Source of the DNA: Bacillota bacterium
GTDB lineage: Bacteria; Bacillota; Clostridia; Christensenellales; SZUA-584
Length of the DNA: 64,000 bases
Direction: 5' to 3'
Assembly: GCA_023410475.1 (NCBI GenBank)
Contig: JAEYPS010000005.1
Coordinates: forward strand, 94,491-158,490
The stretch's first letter is position 1, and each line of letters opens with the position of its first letter. The notes under the pieces are model-generated. The model saw only the letters and a program-made list of their open reading frames with translations, ran no database searches and was not told where the DNA came from. A program made the position numbers and the translations under genes. This document shows positions 35,064 through 43,692 of this stretch, piece by piece.

Positions 35064-35558
35064 TTAAACGGCAAGCGACATGAAGCATACCGTAAACGGC
35101 AGGTGCGGGTATGTCTTTACCTGAGTCTCGGTAAAACCGTAATGCTCATACCAACGCTTAAGTACGCTGTTTTCGTCTATGATGGCGATGGATATGGTCT
35201 TGCCGCTATGGCTGCGGACGTATTCAGCCGTGAAATCGAGTATGCGCCTTCCTATCCCAAGATGCCTCATTTGGGGCAACACTGCGAGCTTTTCAAGGTA
35301 ATACACACCCGAGCCAGCGTCTTCAAGGGCGAAAAAGCCAATGAGCTTATCCCCCCGAAACACGTCGAAAAGCGCTGTGCCTTTGTCACCCAGCTCCTTT
35401 AATTTGTCCGCCTCGAGAAACGCGCCGTTCGACGCCGCGTTTTGTTTTGTCAGCCCGAACTCCTCCGCTACGGTCATGAACGACTCGCGTATCACCGCGG
35501 TGCTTGCCTCATAATCGGCGCAGGGCTTTACATCCAATCTTAATTCGTTATCAGACAT
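35064..35558 (-). CDS. GNAT-family N-acetyltransferase
   Basis: 164 residues with an acetyl-CoA binding loop LPQMRHLGIGRRIL (about 93-106) and a C-terminal ENSVLKRWYEHYGFTET typical of GNAT enzymes. The acceptor is unknown. It lies just downstream of the MerR regulator gene on the same strand, separated by about 55 bases, so the two may be cotranscribed. Confidence 0.85.
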   Translation of the reverse strand: MSDNELRLDVKPCADYEASTAVIRESFMTVAEEFGLTKQNAASNGAFLEADKLKELGDKGTALFDVFRGDKLIGFFALEDAGSGVYYLEKLAVLPQMRHLGIGRRILDFTAEYVRSHSGKTISIAIIDENSVLKRWYEHYGFTETQVKTYPHLPFTVCFMSLAV

Positions 35559-35612
35559 AGGTTTACCATCCTTAACTCAATTGTTAAAATATCTGCAAAA
35601 ATACTTGCGGCT

Positions 35613-36179
35613 TTAAGATTCAGTATGCCCGGAGCCAAGCGGCAATGATGCGGGCGCTTTGAAATGCTCGTCGAATATCTTCCTGAATTTAGCCATTTCA
35701 TTTTGGCTGAACCCGAGCGCAACGAGAAGGCTGTGATGCTGCTCGGGCGACTGTTCTTCGAAATGCAAATGCCACTCGAGCGCGTTGCCTTTGTTCAAGC
35801 CCGCTTCGCGCAGTATATCCATCCATTCCTCGTGCTTAAGCTGTCTTTTTTGCTTAAGGTCTGTGCTGCTGAGCAGTTTTATTATTATCTCCTGCTGATC
35901 TTTGTTTTTCTCGATCTCCCGGTTTATATCGCCGAGCCTTTTTAAGAGAATTGACGCTATATCCGATCCCGGCGTTTCGAGATATCCTGATATTTCATGC
36001 AACGGTACGCCGGCGTTTCGCAGCGATATTATCTTCCTTAAGCGTTCTATGTCCTCGTCGCTGTAGAGCCTGTATCCGTTATCGGCCCGCTTGGGCTTCA
36101 TAAGACCTATGCTGTCGTAGTACAGCAGCGCCGTTCGAGAAAGTCCGAACATCTTTGCCGCTTTTCCTACCGTTATCAT
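35613..36179 (-). CDS. MerR-family transcriptional regulator
   Basis: 188 residues. An N-terminal winged helix-turn-helix (VGKAAKMFGLSRTALLYYDS, then DNGYRLYSDEDIERL) is followed by a coiled-coil dimer helix and a C-terminal region of about 80 residues without the metal-binding cysteines of MerR or CueR, so a small-molecule ligand is more likely. The ATG at 36179 has GGAGG six bases upstream. It is divergent from the SRPBCC gene, and the gap holds a promoter with the 19-base spacer typical of MerR targets. Confidence 0.88.
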   Translation of the reverse strand: MITVGKAAKMFGLSRTALLYYDSIGLMKPKRADNGYRLYSDEDIERLRKIISLRNAGVPLHEISGYLETPGSDIASILLKRLGDINREIEKNKDQQEIIIKLLSSTDLKQKRQLKHEEWMDILREAGLNKGNALEWHLHFEEQSPEQHHSLLVALGFSQNEMAKFRKIFDEHFKAPASLPLGSGHTES

Positions 36180-36217
36180 TTTTTCCTCCGTACAAGGATA
36201 ATTATTAAAAATTGATG

Positions 36218-36248
36218 TTGACCTGTCTATCGCTTTACAGTTTACCAT
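36218..36248 (+). promoter_or_regulatory. MerR-type promoter of the SRPBCC gene
   Basis: TTGACC at 36218-36223 and TACCAT at 36243-36248 are separated by 19 bases, the over-long spacing that MerR proteins correct. A dyad CTGT-N10-ACAG lies in the spacer. Confidence 0.55.
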
Positions 36249-36320
36249 AAAGAGAAGAAATAATAAACAGCTGCCATTAAAAAAGCATTGTCTTTTAAAG
36301 AATGGCGCAAGGAGGTTTCA

Positions 36321-36809
36321 ATGAAAAATAAAGACACGGTATCACGAGTAATCAGGAAGGCCGAGATGCATCTAAACGCCGACGCCAAGACAGTTTTTCC
36401 GCTGCTTTGCCCGGTAAAAGAGGTTGACTGGATAGACGGCTGGGAGGAGGTATGCAATATTATCTACACGGACTCGGGAATAGCGGAAGAAGCGTGCATA
36501 TTCGAAACGGATATTCCTCTCGAGGGCCACGCCGTCTGGATATGCAGCAAATACGACGCCGAAAAATGCGAGATAGAATACGTAAAGCATCTCACCGGAA
36601 AGGCCGTTATTATTTGGCACATGGCAGTAAGCGATACGACAGGCGGCAGATCAAAAATTGACGCGGTATACAACGCTACGGGATACGGCGCGAAAGGAAA
36701 GGCATATGTTAAGCATCTTGAGGAGAAAGGCCTTGACCAATTGTTTGCGGGGCTTGAGGCAGATATAAACTATTATGCCAAGAACGGGACAAAGCGAAAA
36801 CGCCCTTGA
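36321..36809 (+). CDS. SRPBCC-like protein under MerR control (likely)
   Basis: 162 residues from the ATG with AAGGAGG six bases upstream. The pattern (AEMHLNADAKTVFPLLCPVK EVDWIDGWEE at the start, alternating strands, long C-terminal helix) suggests the START/SRPBCC ligand-binding fold. Function unknown; the divergent MerR regulator probably controls it and may sense the same ligand. A hairpin follows at 36851. Confidence 0.72.
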   Translation: MKNKDTVSRVIRKAEMHLNADAKTVFPLLCPVKEVDWIDGWEEVCNIIYTDSGIAEEACIFETDIPLEGHAVWICSKYDAEKCEIEYVKHLTGKAVIIWHMAVSDTTGGRSKIDAVYNATGYGAKGKAYVKHLEEKGLDQLFAGLEADINYYAKNGTKRKRP

Positions 36810-36850
36810 AGAAGCACATACCGCATGGACACGTTGATAAATAATAGCTC

Positions 36851-36869
36851 GGGCGTCCAAAGGACGCCC
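36851..36869 (+). terminator. hairpin after the SRPBCC gene
   Basis: GGGCGTCC, AAA, GGACGCCC: a perfect eight-base stem. The following sequence has only a loose T-run, so it is a weak terminator or a stability hairpin. Confidence 0.5.
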
Positions 36870-36987
36870 CTACTATTTTATACAGTCATGTCATTCATCA
36901 GTCATACGCAGATAACAAGCAAGAGCAGATAACTTCCATCATATTAACCACTATCCTGACAACTTGATGCTTTTCATTCCTATCCTC

Positions 36988-38163
36988 TTACTTTTTCAGC
37001 AGCCGTTTGTACGATAAATCGATACCGATCGCTCCAAGCGGCGCAGTGATTAATATGGAAAGGACCGCTATGCTGAGTATTATGTTTCCCGCTGAAATAC
37101 CGGCGGCCAATGGGATCGCTCCGACTGCGGCCTGAACGGTCGCTTTCGGCAGATATCCTATATTGCAGAACAGCGCCTCTTTTGAGTTCAGTGCCGACTT
37201 TATCAGGCTAAGCGATGTGCCTGCGGCACGGAATATCAGAGCGCCCAAAATTACAACAACCGCTGCTATGCCCGCCCCGAAAACGTATCGGATATCAACT
37301 GCCGCTCCCAAAAGTACAAACAAAAGCAGCTCTGCCCCTACCCATATCTTTGCGAACTTTCCTGTCATTCTTTTTGCGACGACTTCTCTTAGCTTCAAAA
37401 CCGTGCCGCCCAGCGCCATTGCGGAAAGCAGGCCTGAAAACGGAACGATACCGCAAATATATCCTTCCGCCCCTACAAGGAGAAAAGCCGCGCCCAAAAT
37501 AATCAGCACCTTAATGGTATCGCGTATATGAAACTTTTTGAATATCTTAACGAGCAAAAAGCCGACCCCTATGCCAACTGCAAAGCCTGTTATTATAGAT
37601 ACGGGAATGCTTATCAGCGACATTACGCTGAAAGACTCCCCTTTATACAGGCCTATGAATGACGTGAACAAAACTATGGCGTAAATATCGTCGGCGGAAG
37701 CGCCCGCCATAATAAGCTGGGGCACACGCTTGTTTTTCCCATAGCCTTTTTCCATCAGCGTCAGCATTTTGGGCACGATTATCGCGGGAGATACCGCGGC
37801 AAGCATCGAGCCGATTATTGCCGCTTCGACCACTGTTACTCCGAGCAGCAAAGGAGCCAGCAAGACGGCGCCTATGATCTCAAACGTAGCCGGAACAAAA
37901 GACATAAGTACCGCCGGTCTTCCGACTTTCTTTAAGTCTTTAATATCGAGCGATATGCCCGCGCGCACCAGTATGACTATAAGCGCAATCTCCCTCAAGT
38001 CGGCGGAGATCTCAAGAATGCTTGCGTCGATCAGGTTCAACGCATATGGTCCAAGGATAATCCCTGATACAAGCATTCCTAAAAGCCCGGGAATATGGAT
38101 CTTTTGAAATATCCCGCTTAGGGTGAAGCCGCAGATCAAAATGAGCGCTATGCTGAGTAACAT
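36988..38163 (-). CDS. CPA2-family cation:proton antiporter
   Basis: About 391 residues with 12-13 hydrophobic segments. The ion-binding site shows the two adjacent aspartates (AGASADDIYAIVLF), and RAGISLDIKDL matches the family. No C-terminal RCK or Trk domain is present. Probably exchanges sodium or potassium for protons across the membrane. The ATG at 38163 is preferred for its AGGAA box; an upstream start would add 23 polar residues. Confidence 0.85.
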   Translation of the reverse strand: MLLSIALILICGFTLSGIFQKIHIPGLLGMLVSGIILGPYALNLIDASILEISADLREIALIVILVRAGISLDIKDLKKVGRPAVLMSFVPATFEIIGAVLLAPLLLGVTVVEAAIIGSMLAAVSPAIIVPKMLTLMEKGYGKNKRVPQLIMAGASADDIYAIVLFTSFIGLYKGESFSVMSLISIPVSIITGFAVGIGVGFLLVKIFKKFHIRDTIKVLIILGAAFLLVGAEGYICGIVPFSGLLSAMALGGTVLKLREVVAKRMTGKFAKIWVGAELLLFVLLGAAVDIRYVFGAGIAAVVVILGALIFRAAGTSLSLIKSALNSKEALFCNIGYLPKATVQAAVGAIPLAAGISAGNIILSIAVLSILITAPLGAIGIDLSYKRLLKK

Positions 38164-38416
38164 CAAGATGATTCCTTTCGTTTCTATTTTCGGCAATAAA
38201 AAAGCCGATACTCCTTTTATATCAGAAGTCATCAGCTGTCAATGCATTTTGGCTTTCGCCGGGGAGAACTTCATTCCCAATAACAATTTATACAATAATC
38301 ACTCATGAAAGTCAAGAATAATTCCTATATGCATACAATCATAATAAATGTTACGGATGCCAGCACATCCGGTCAAGGCATGACGCAGCATACTGTCGGA
38401 CGAACAATGTTTGCCC

Positions 38417-40783
38417 CTACTTCTTGATTATCTTCTTTACCATGCCCGTGTACTTCTCGCAAAGCTCTTCGGCGTATTCCTCTGTGAATCCCTCGGTTCG
38501 TATTATTATCTTTGGGTGCGTAGTGTGAGGGCAGATGTAGCCGTAGCCGTTGTCGACGTCGAGCCGCAGGCCCTCGTAGGCCGCGGTCGCTCCCTCGCGG
38601 TATACCTCTTTTATCACGCGGCCTATATCGTCCCAGCCGCAGCTTATCTCACGCACGCGCTTGTGCTCCGGCTCTATCATTCCCGCTATCTCTGATAATG
38701 TCAGTCCCGTTCTCGCTATATGCTCCGCGAGGCGGCAGACGGCGTAAATTCCGTCAAAGAGCATGCGCCGCGAGTCGAGGCTCATCGCGCGCAGAGCTTC
38801 TTCTTCGGAGACGTAAGATACTTTGAGCCCCATTATCTGTGCGATGAGCACTACGCTTCTCGATACTCCGGAAGGCAGGCTGACGATATCGCCGCCCACC
38901 GCGCTGAAGATAAGGTAGTAGGCAATCGCCTCGAACTCGCCTTCGCCGATGACACGCCCGTCCGGCAGGTACAGCGAGCAGAACGTTGCGTTGCGCGACA
39001 TACGCACCGCAAAACCTGCCGCCTCATCGTGCAGCACGCTCGTTATCGGCACGTCCGGGTCGCTCTGCAGGCGGCTTACGCTTATGCCGCATTGCTCGAA
39101 CGCCTTTGCCGCAAACGCGTCGACGTCCTTTCCGCCGCGAACGACTATGCCAAGTCCGGCGTTTTTTATGGACGCGCTGTCAATAGTGCGGTAGACAGTG
39201 TTTAGATACAGCGCTTCCGCCGCTTCCATAAACACCTCTTTGCCGCACTCCTTTTGCGCAAGCTGCTCTCCCTGCGCGAAGTACTTCGATTCTATCTTAC
39301 GTCTCGCGCTCTTGGACAGCATGAATATGTCCGGCTCAAAGAGGTCGACCAAAAGCTTTATCTTTTTTTGCGACTTAATTGAGACGCATAGCCCCGCGCC
39401 GAGCATGTCCGCCGCGTGCGCGCATACCGACTTTGACGCCCCTCTCATGGAGTATACGTCCACTCCGCTCTGCGTGAATATCCCTGCCGCCTGCTTCATT
39501 ACGGCGTCGCCGTACGCCGTGCCGTCGGATATTATCGCCGCGCTTTTCCCCGACATATATTCCGCTGCCGCGCCGAATATCCTGCCCAGCCTGAGGGGCG
39601 TTATGTCCGCGCCAATGTCCCCCGCAAAGCCGTGCTTGCCAAGGAAGCTTGAGCGCTCCCCGAAGCCCCAGACGATGTTCTCGTTGGCCGAGACTCCGGC
39701 CGAGAGCCACTTATCGGGCCAGATCTTCACATGTGGCGATACGGTGTTGTCGCCCGAAAGCGTGCACCTCTCTCCCACGACCGCCCCTTCGTAAACGCTG
39801 CATTTGTCGCCTACGGTGCTGCCTGCCGCGACTACGCACGAGCTGAGTTTCGCGTTTCTGCCCACAGCGGAGCCGCTTAGCAGCACGCTGCGCTTTATAT
39901 TAGCGTGTCCGCCGACGCGCACTCCCTTGCCCACAGCGGTGTATCTTCCTATCCTCGCGCCCTCGCCGATAACGGCGCCCTCACCGATATAGCACGGCGA
40001 CTGTATAAGCGCAGAGCTGCTTATGTCAGCGCCTTCGCCGACATATATGCCCGCGGCGTTCCTGCCCTTTATGTCCGCCTTTACGCTGCCGTTCAAAAGG
40101 TCTTCGTGCGCCTTTATATAGCTCTCGATGTTCCCCACGTCACACCAGTATCCTTCGGCGAGGTAACCCGCCATGCGTATCCTTCTATCGAGCATCAGAG
40201 GAAACAGGTCCTTCGCGAAGTCATACTGCTGCGCGTCGGGTATCATGTCCAGCACCTCGGGCTCGAGTATGTATATGCCGGTGTTTACCGTATCGCTGAA
40301 CACGTCCTCCCAGCCCGGCTTCTCGAGGAACCTCTCCACGCTTCCGTCGTCGTTTGATATTACCACTCCGTACTCAAGAGGGCTGCCCATCTTTTTGAGC
40401 ACGATGGTGGCCTTTGCCTGCATGTTCCTGTGGAACAGCACGGCGTCAGTAAGGTCTATGTCGCAGAGCGCGTCTCCGCTTATTATAATAAACGTGCCGT
40501 CGACGAACGCTGCGGCGTTTTTAACGCTGCCCGCGGTGCCGAGCGGCTCATCCTCGATATAATGCTCTATATTAACGTTCCTGTAATCTTCGAAATGCTC
40601 TATAATGACGCCCGGCCTGTACATGAGCGTAAACGCCATGTCGCGTATGCCGTGACGCACAAGATGCTCGACAGCGTATTCGACAAGAGGCTTGTCGAGC
40701 AGCGTTACCATTGGTTTTGGAACAGTGCAGGTTAAAGGGCGCAGGCGCGTGCCTTCGCCGCCTGCCATGACTATCGCTTTCAT
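38417..40783 (-). CDS. mannose-1-phosphate guanylyltransferase fused to degenerate phosphomannomutase-like domain
   Basis: 788 residues. Residues 1-235 are a sugar-nucleotidyltransferase (MKAIVMAGGEGTRLRPLTC, GDALCDIDL), about 245-365 are left-handed beta-helix hexapeptide repeats, and about 380-790 follow the phosphohexomutase layout. In that last part the usual TASHNP serine loop, the DGDxDR metal loop and the RPSGTEP phosphate loop are all replaced (VSIKSQKK, LPDGRVIGEGEF, CPHTTHPK). It therefore likely makes an NDP-sugar such as GDP-mannose while the second half is structural or regulatory. The linked protein mannosyltransferase at 57.9 kb could be a user of the mannose pathway (inference). 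Confidence 0.88.
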   Translation of the reverse strand: MKAIVMAGGEGTRLRPLTCTVPKPMVTLLDKPLVEYAVEHLVRHGIRDMAFTLMYRPGVIIEHFEDYRNVNIEHYIEDEPLGTAGSVKNAAAFVDGTFIIISGDALCDIDLTDAVLFHRNMQAKATIVLKKMGSPLEYGVVISNDDGSVERFLEKPGWEDVFSDTVNTGIYILEPEVLDMIPDAQQYDFAKDLFPLMLDRRIRMAGYLAEGYWCDVGNIESYIKAHEDLLNGSVKADIKGRNAAGIYVGEGADISSSALIQSPCYIGEGAVIGEGARIGRYTAVGKGVRVGGHANIKRSVLLSGSAVGRNAKLSSCVVAAGSTVGDKCSVYEGAVVGERCTLSGDNTVSPHVKIWPDKWLSAGVSANENIVWGFGERSSFLGKHGFAGDIGADITPLRLGRIFGAAAEYMSGKSAAIISDGTAYGDAVMKQAAGIFTQSGVDVYSMRGASKSVCAHAADMLGAGLCVSIKSQKKIKLLVDLFEPDIFMLSKSARRKIESKYFAQGEQLAQKECGKEVFMEAAEALYLNTVYRTIDSASIKNAGLGIVVRGGKDVDAFAAKAFEQCGISVSRLQSDPDVPITSVLHDEAAGFAVRMSRNATFCSLYLPDGRVIGEGEFEAIAYYLIFSAVGGDIVSLPSGVSRSVVLIAQIMGLKVSYVSEEEALRAMSLDSRRMLFDGIYAVCRLAEHIARTGLTLSEIAGMIEPEHKRVREISCGWDDIGRVIKEVYREGATAAYEGLRLDVDNGYGYICPHTTHPKIIIRTEGFTEEYAEELCEKYTGMVKKIIKK

Positions 40784-40998
40784 AATAATGCCTTTCAAAT
40801 TCTTATTACGGCATTATTATGTTTCAGCGGCATAGGCACTATTCCAGAGGATTTTTAATTCAGCGAAAATGTTGGATAGTTATGGAACTAATTATTAATA
40901 ACTGATATTATACGAATATAAATAACAACACATATTAACATGTACCGTAAATATTACTAGGCAGTCACACGCAAAGTTAAGAATAGGAGGAACCTATT

Positions 40999-41589
40999 TT
41001 GGATGACGAAAAGAGCGTATCCAATGGACTTTACAAGAATGAGTATCAATTAAAAGACGGTCAAAAGCTTATTGTGCAAAAACCGGAGTTGGGTGATGAA
41101 CAAGGGTTAATAAATCAAATGAAGATCGTTGATAGTGAAACAAAATTCCTAGCCCGCGAGCCCGGTGAGTTCAATTTTACATTGGAACAGGAAAGAGAAT
41201 TTATCAAGAACAGTATTAACGATGAGAACCGCCTTTTCCTGATCGGGGAAATAGACGGCAGGATCGTAGCTAATTGTTCGGTTGGTGTAGTTTCAAATAA
41301 TAAGAGGCAGCTTCACAGAGCAGCAATGGGTATTGCTGTACGTAAGGATTACTGGAGTAATGGTATCGGTAAAAAGCTGATGCGCGAATGTATCAAATGG
41401 TGCAAAGAAAAAGGTGTTGAACAACTTGAACTGGAAGTAGTTACTCAAAATGATCGCGCTGTTTCAATGTATAAGAATTTAGGTTTTAAGATTTGTGGTA
41501 CAAAGAAGCCCGCATTGAAATATGCCGACGGAACTTATGCTGATAATTACATTATGATTTTATTCTTGAACGGTGTATACACACCCTAA
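40999..41589 (+). CDS. GNAT-family N-acetyltransferase
   Basis: 196 residues with the acetyl-CoA loop VRKDYWSNGIGKKLMRECIK and NDRAVSMYKNLGFKICGT, close to ribosomal-protein or small-molecule acetyltransferases of the RimI/RimJ type. The start is TTG with AGGAGG eight bases upstream. The gene is more AT-rich than its neighbours, and its last residues and stop codon lie in dispersed repeat copy g, whose hairpin probably ends the transcript. Confidence 0.88.
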   Translation: MDDEKSVSNGLYKNEYQLKDGQKLIVQKPELGDEQGLINQMKIVDSETKFLAREPGEFNFTLEQEREFIKNSINDENRLFLIGEIDGRIVANCSVGVVSNNKRQLHRAAMGIAVRKDYWSNGIGKKLMRECIKWCKEKGVEQLELEVVTQNDRAVSMYKNLGFKICGTKKPALKYADGTYADNYIMILFLNGVYTP

Positions 41590-41620
41590 AAAGCCTCACG
41601 GCTTTTTGTGGACCCCGTAT
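41581..41620. repeat. dispersed hairpin repeat, copy g (GNAT 3' end)
   Basis: ACACCCTAAAAAGCC, TCAC loop, GGCTTTTTGTGG, then ACCCCGTAT. It supplies the GNAT stop codon and, with its T-run, can serve as that gene's terminator. Confidence 0.75.
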
Positions 41621-41623
41621 AAA

Positions 41624-41651
41624 AGCGGCGGGCTATAATGTTCCCGCCGCT
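41624..41651 (-). terminator. terminator after hslU
   Basis: Nine-base stem AGCGGCGGG with CCCGCCGCT and a ten-base loop; on the minus strand it is followed by TTTAT, and a T-run also lies on the plus side. Confidence 0.75.
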
Positions 41652-41657
41652 CTGTTT

Positions 41658-43037
41658 TTACAATATATACTTTTGCAGGTCGTTGTCCCTTATCTGCTCT
41701 TTCAAATGCTCTTTTACATACGCCGCGTCTATCTCGACATCGAGCATGGGGTGGTCTCCGCTCGCGTTGTAAGATATGTCCTCAAGCATAGACTCCACTA
41801 CGGTGTGCAGCCTTCTCGCGCCTATGTTTTCCGACGTCTCGTTTACCATGACAGCGTACTTGGCTATGGCGTCTATTGCGTCTTCTTTGAATACAAGGCG
41901 TATGTTGTCGGCCTCTAGCAGCGCCTCGTACTGCTTTATTATGGCGTTTTTGGGCTGCGTCAGTATGCGCTTCATATCCTCGGTCGTCAGGCTCTTGAGC
42001 TCCACCTTTATCGGGAACCTGCCCTGCAGCTCGGGTATAAGATCTGATATCTTTGATACATGGAACGCGCCTGCCGCTATGAACAGCATGTAGTCTGTCT
42101 TCACGGGTCCGTACTTTGTAACTACCGTCGAACCCTCGACTATGGGCAGTATGTCTCTTTGGACGCCCTCGCGCGACACATCGGGGCCCTGCCCCATGTT
42201 CTTGCCCGCTATCTTGTCTATCTCATCGAGGAATATAATGCCGTCCTGCTCAGCGCGCTCTATGGCGGTGCTTATCACCTCGTCCATGTCAATGAGTTTG
42301 TCGGCCTCCTCCTGCGTGAAAATCTTCCTAGCCTCGGATACCGTCACCCTGCGCTTCTTCGTCTTTTTAGGCAGTATGCCTCCCAGCATATCCTGTATGT
42401 TTATGTCGCTGCCTATGCCCGCTATCTCTATGCCTATGGACGAATTGTCCTGCACCTCGACCTCTATCATAGTATCCTCGAGCCTGCCCGCGCGCAGCAG
42501 CCCCATTGTCTCTTCCCTCTTCGTCATGCGCTTCTGGCGCTCCTCCTGCGTCTCGGCGGGAGGCGTCGGGCCCTGGCCAAGCAGCGCCTGAAAAGGGTTG
42601 GACGGAGGAGCGGCCTTGCGCCCGAGAGGCGCGAGTATATCTGCGAGCCTTTCCTCGGCCATCTTCTCGGCCTTTGAGAGCACCGTCTCGTGCCTCGACG
42701 ACTTCACCATGCGTATGGACGCCTCAACGAGGTCGCGCACCATAGATTCCACGTCGCGCCCCACATAGCCTACCTCAGTGAACTTCGTGGCCTCAACCTT
42801 TATAAACGGGGCGTTCATGAGCTTTGAGAGCCTTCTCGCTATCTCCGTCTTGCCGACGCCCGTGGGCCCTACCATGATTATGTTCTTAGGAGTTATTTCC
42901 TCCTGCATCTCCTTATCGACCTTATTGCGGCGGTATCTGTTGCGCAGCGCCACGGCAACGGCGCGTTTGGCCTTATCCTGCCCTATTATGTATTTATCAA
43001 GCTCGCTTACTATCTCTTTGGGCGTAAGGTTCGACAT
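41658..43037 (-). CDS. hslU: HslU, ATPase subunit of the HslVU protease
   Basis: About 459 residues. AAA+ unfoldase with Walker A GPTGVGKTEIARRL, Walker B GIIFLDEIDKIA and the GYVGRDVESMVRDL pore loop; the intermediate domain (about 110-235) is present. It feeds substrates into HslV. The ATG at 43037 follows the hslV stop at once, with GAGGAGG formed by the end of hslV, so the two are coupled. Confidence 0.96.
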   Translation of the reverse strand: MSNLTPKEIVSELDKYIIGQDKAKRAVAVALRNRYRRNKVDKEMQEEITPKNIIMVGPTGVGKTEIARRLSKLMNAPFIKVEATKFTEVGYVGRDVESMVRDLVEASIRMVKSSRHETVLSKAEKMAEERLADILAPLGRKAAPPSNPFQALLGQGPTPPAETQEERQKRMTKREETMGLLRAGRLEDTMIEVEVQDNSSIGIEIAGIGSDINIQDMLGGILPKKTKKRRVTVSEARKIFTQEEADKLIDMDEVISTAIERAEQDGIIFLDEIDKIAGKNMGQGPDVSREGVQRDILPIVEGSTVVTKYGPVKTDYMLFIAAGAFHVSKISDLIPELQGRFPIKVELKSLTTEDMKRILTQPKNAIIKQYEALLEADNIRLVFKEDAIDAIAKYAVMVNETSENIGARRLHTVVESMLEDISYNASGDHPMLDVEIDAAYVKEHLKEQIRDNDLQKYIL

Positions 43038-43038
43038 A

Positions 43039-43569
43039 TTAAACCTCCTCAACGGTTATGACGTTGTTCGTGAATACGCATATGTCCCCGGCAATGGTTA
43101 TCGCCTTTTTCGCTATGTCGAGCGCCGAAAGTCCGGTATTCTCTTTAAGCGCCTTCGCCGCCGCGAGCGCGTAGCTTCCGCCCGAGCCGATTGCCGCTAT
43201 CTCGTCGTCGGGCGTTATGACTTCCCCGCTGCCCGAAATCACGAGCAGTTCGTCTTTGTCGGCTGCAATAAGCATAGCCTCGAGCTTGCGGAGTATCTTG
43301 TCTCCGCGCCACTCCTGCGCCAGCTCGACCGCCGCGCGCTGAAGGCTTCCGCTGTACTGTTCGAGCTTTGCCTCAAACCTCTCGCAAAGCGTAAACGCGT
43401 CCGCCACAGAGCCTGCGAAGCCCACGACGACCTTGTCGTCGAACAGGCGGCGTACCTTCTTGGCGTTGTGCTTCATTATGGTGTTCTGCCCGAACGTGAC
43501 CTGCCCGTCGCCCGCCACCGCGCATTTTCCGTCCTTCCTTACCGCGACTATCGTCGTTCCTTCCATCAT
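43039..43569 (-). CDS. hslV: HslV, peptidase subunit of the HslVU protease
   Basis: About 176 residues, proteasome-type peptidase (GDGQVTFGQNTIMK). The ATG at 43569 has GGGAGG seven bases upstream and gives MMEGTTIVAVRK, so the catalytic threonine is expected to be freed by removing a short N-terminal piece, not only the initiator Met. Located between trmFO and hslU; the xerC gene often found here is absent. Confidence 0.95.
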   Translation of the reverse strand: MMEGTTIVAVRKDGKCAVAGDGQVTFGQNTIMKHNAKKVRRLFDDKVVVGFAGSVADAFTLCERFEAKLEQYSGSLQRAAVELAQEWRGDKILRKLEAMLIAADKDELLVISGSGEVITPDDEIAAIGSGGSYALAAAKALKENTGLSALDIAKKAITIAGDICVFTNNVITVEEV

Positions 43570-43692
43570 GTTTGAATCCTCCCGATTTATCCCTATACAC
43601 CCTTCAGTCATACACTGGATCGCACTGCAAAACGCAAGGCCCGCAATCCAGTGTAATACAGCTCCCCTCAACACCGCATTCGTTTGCTCTTC

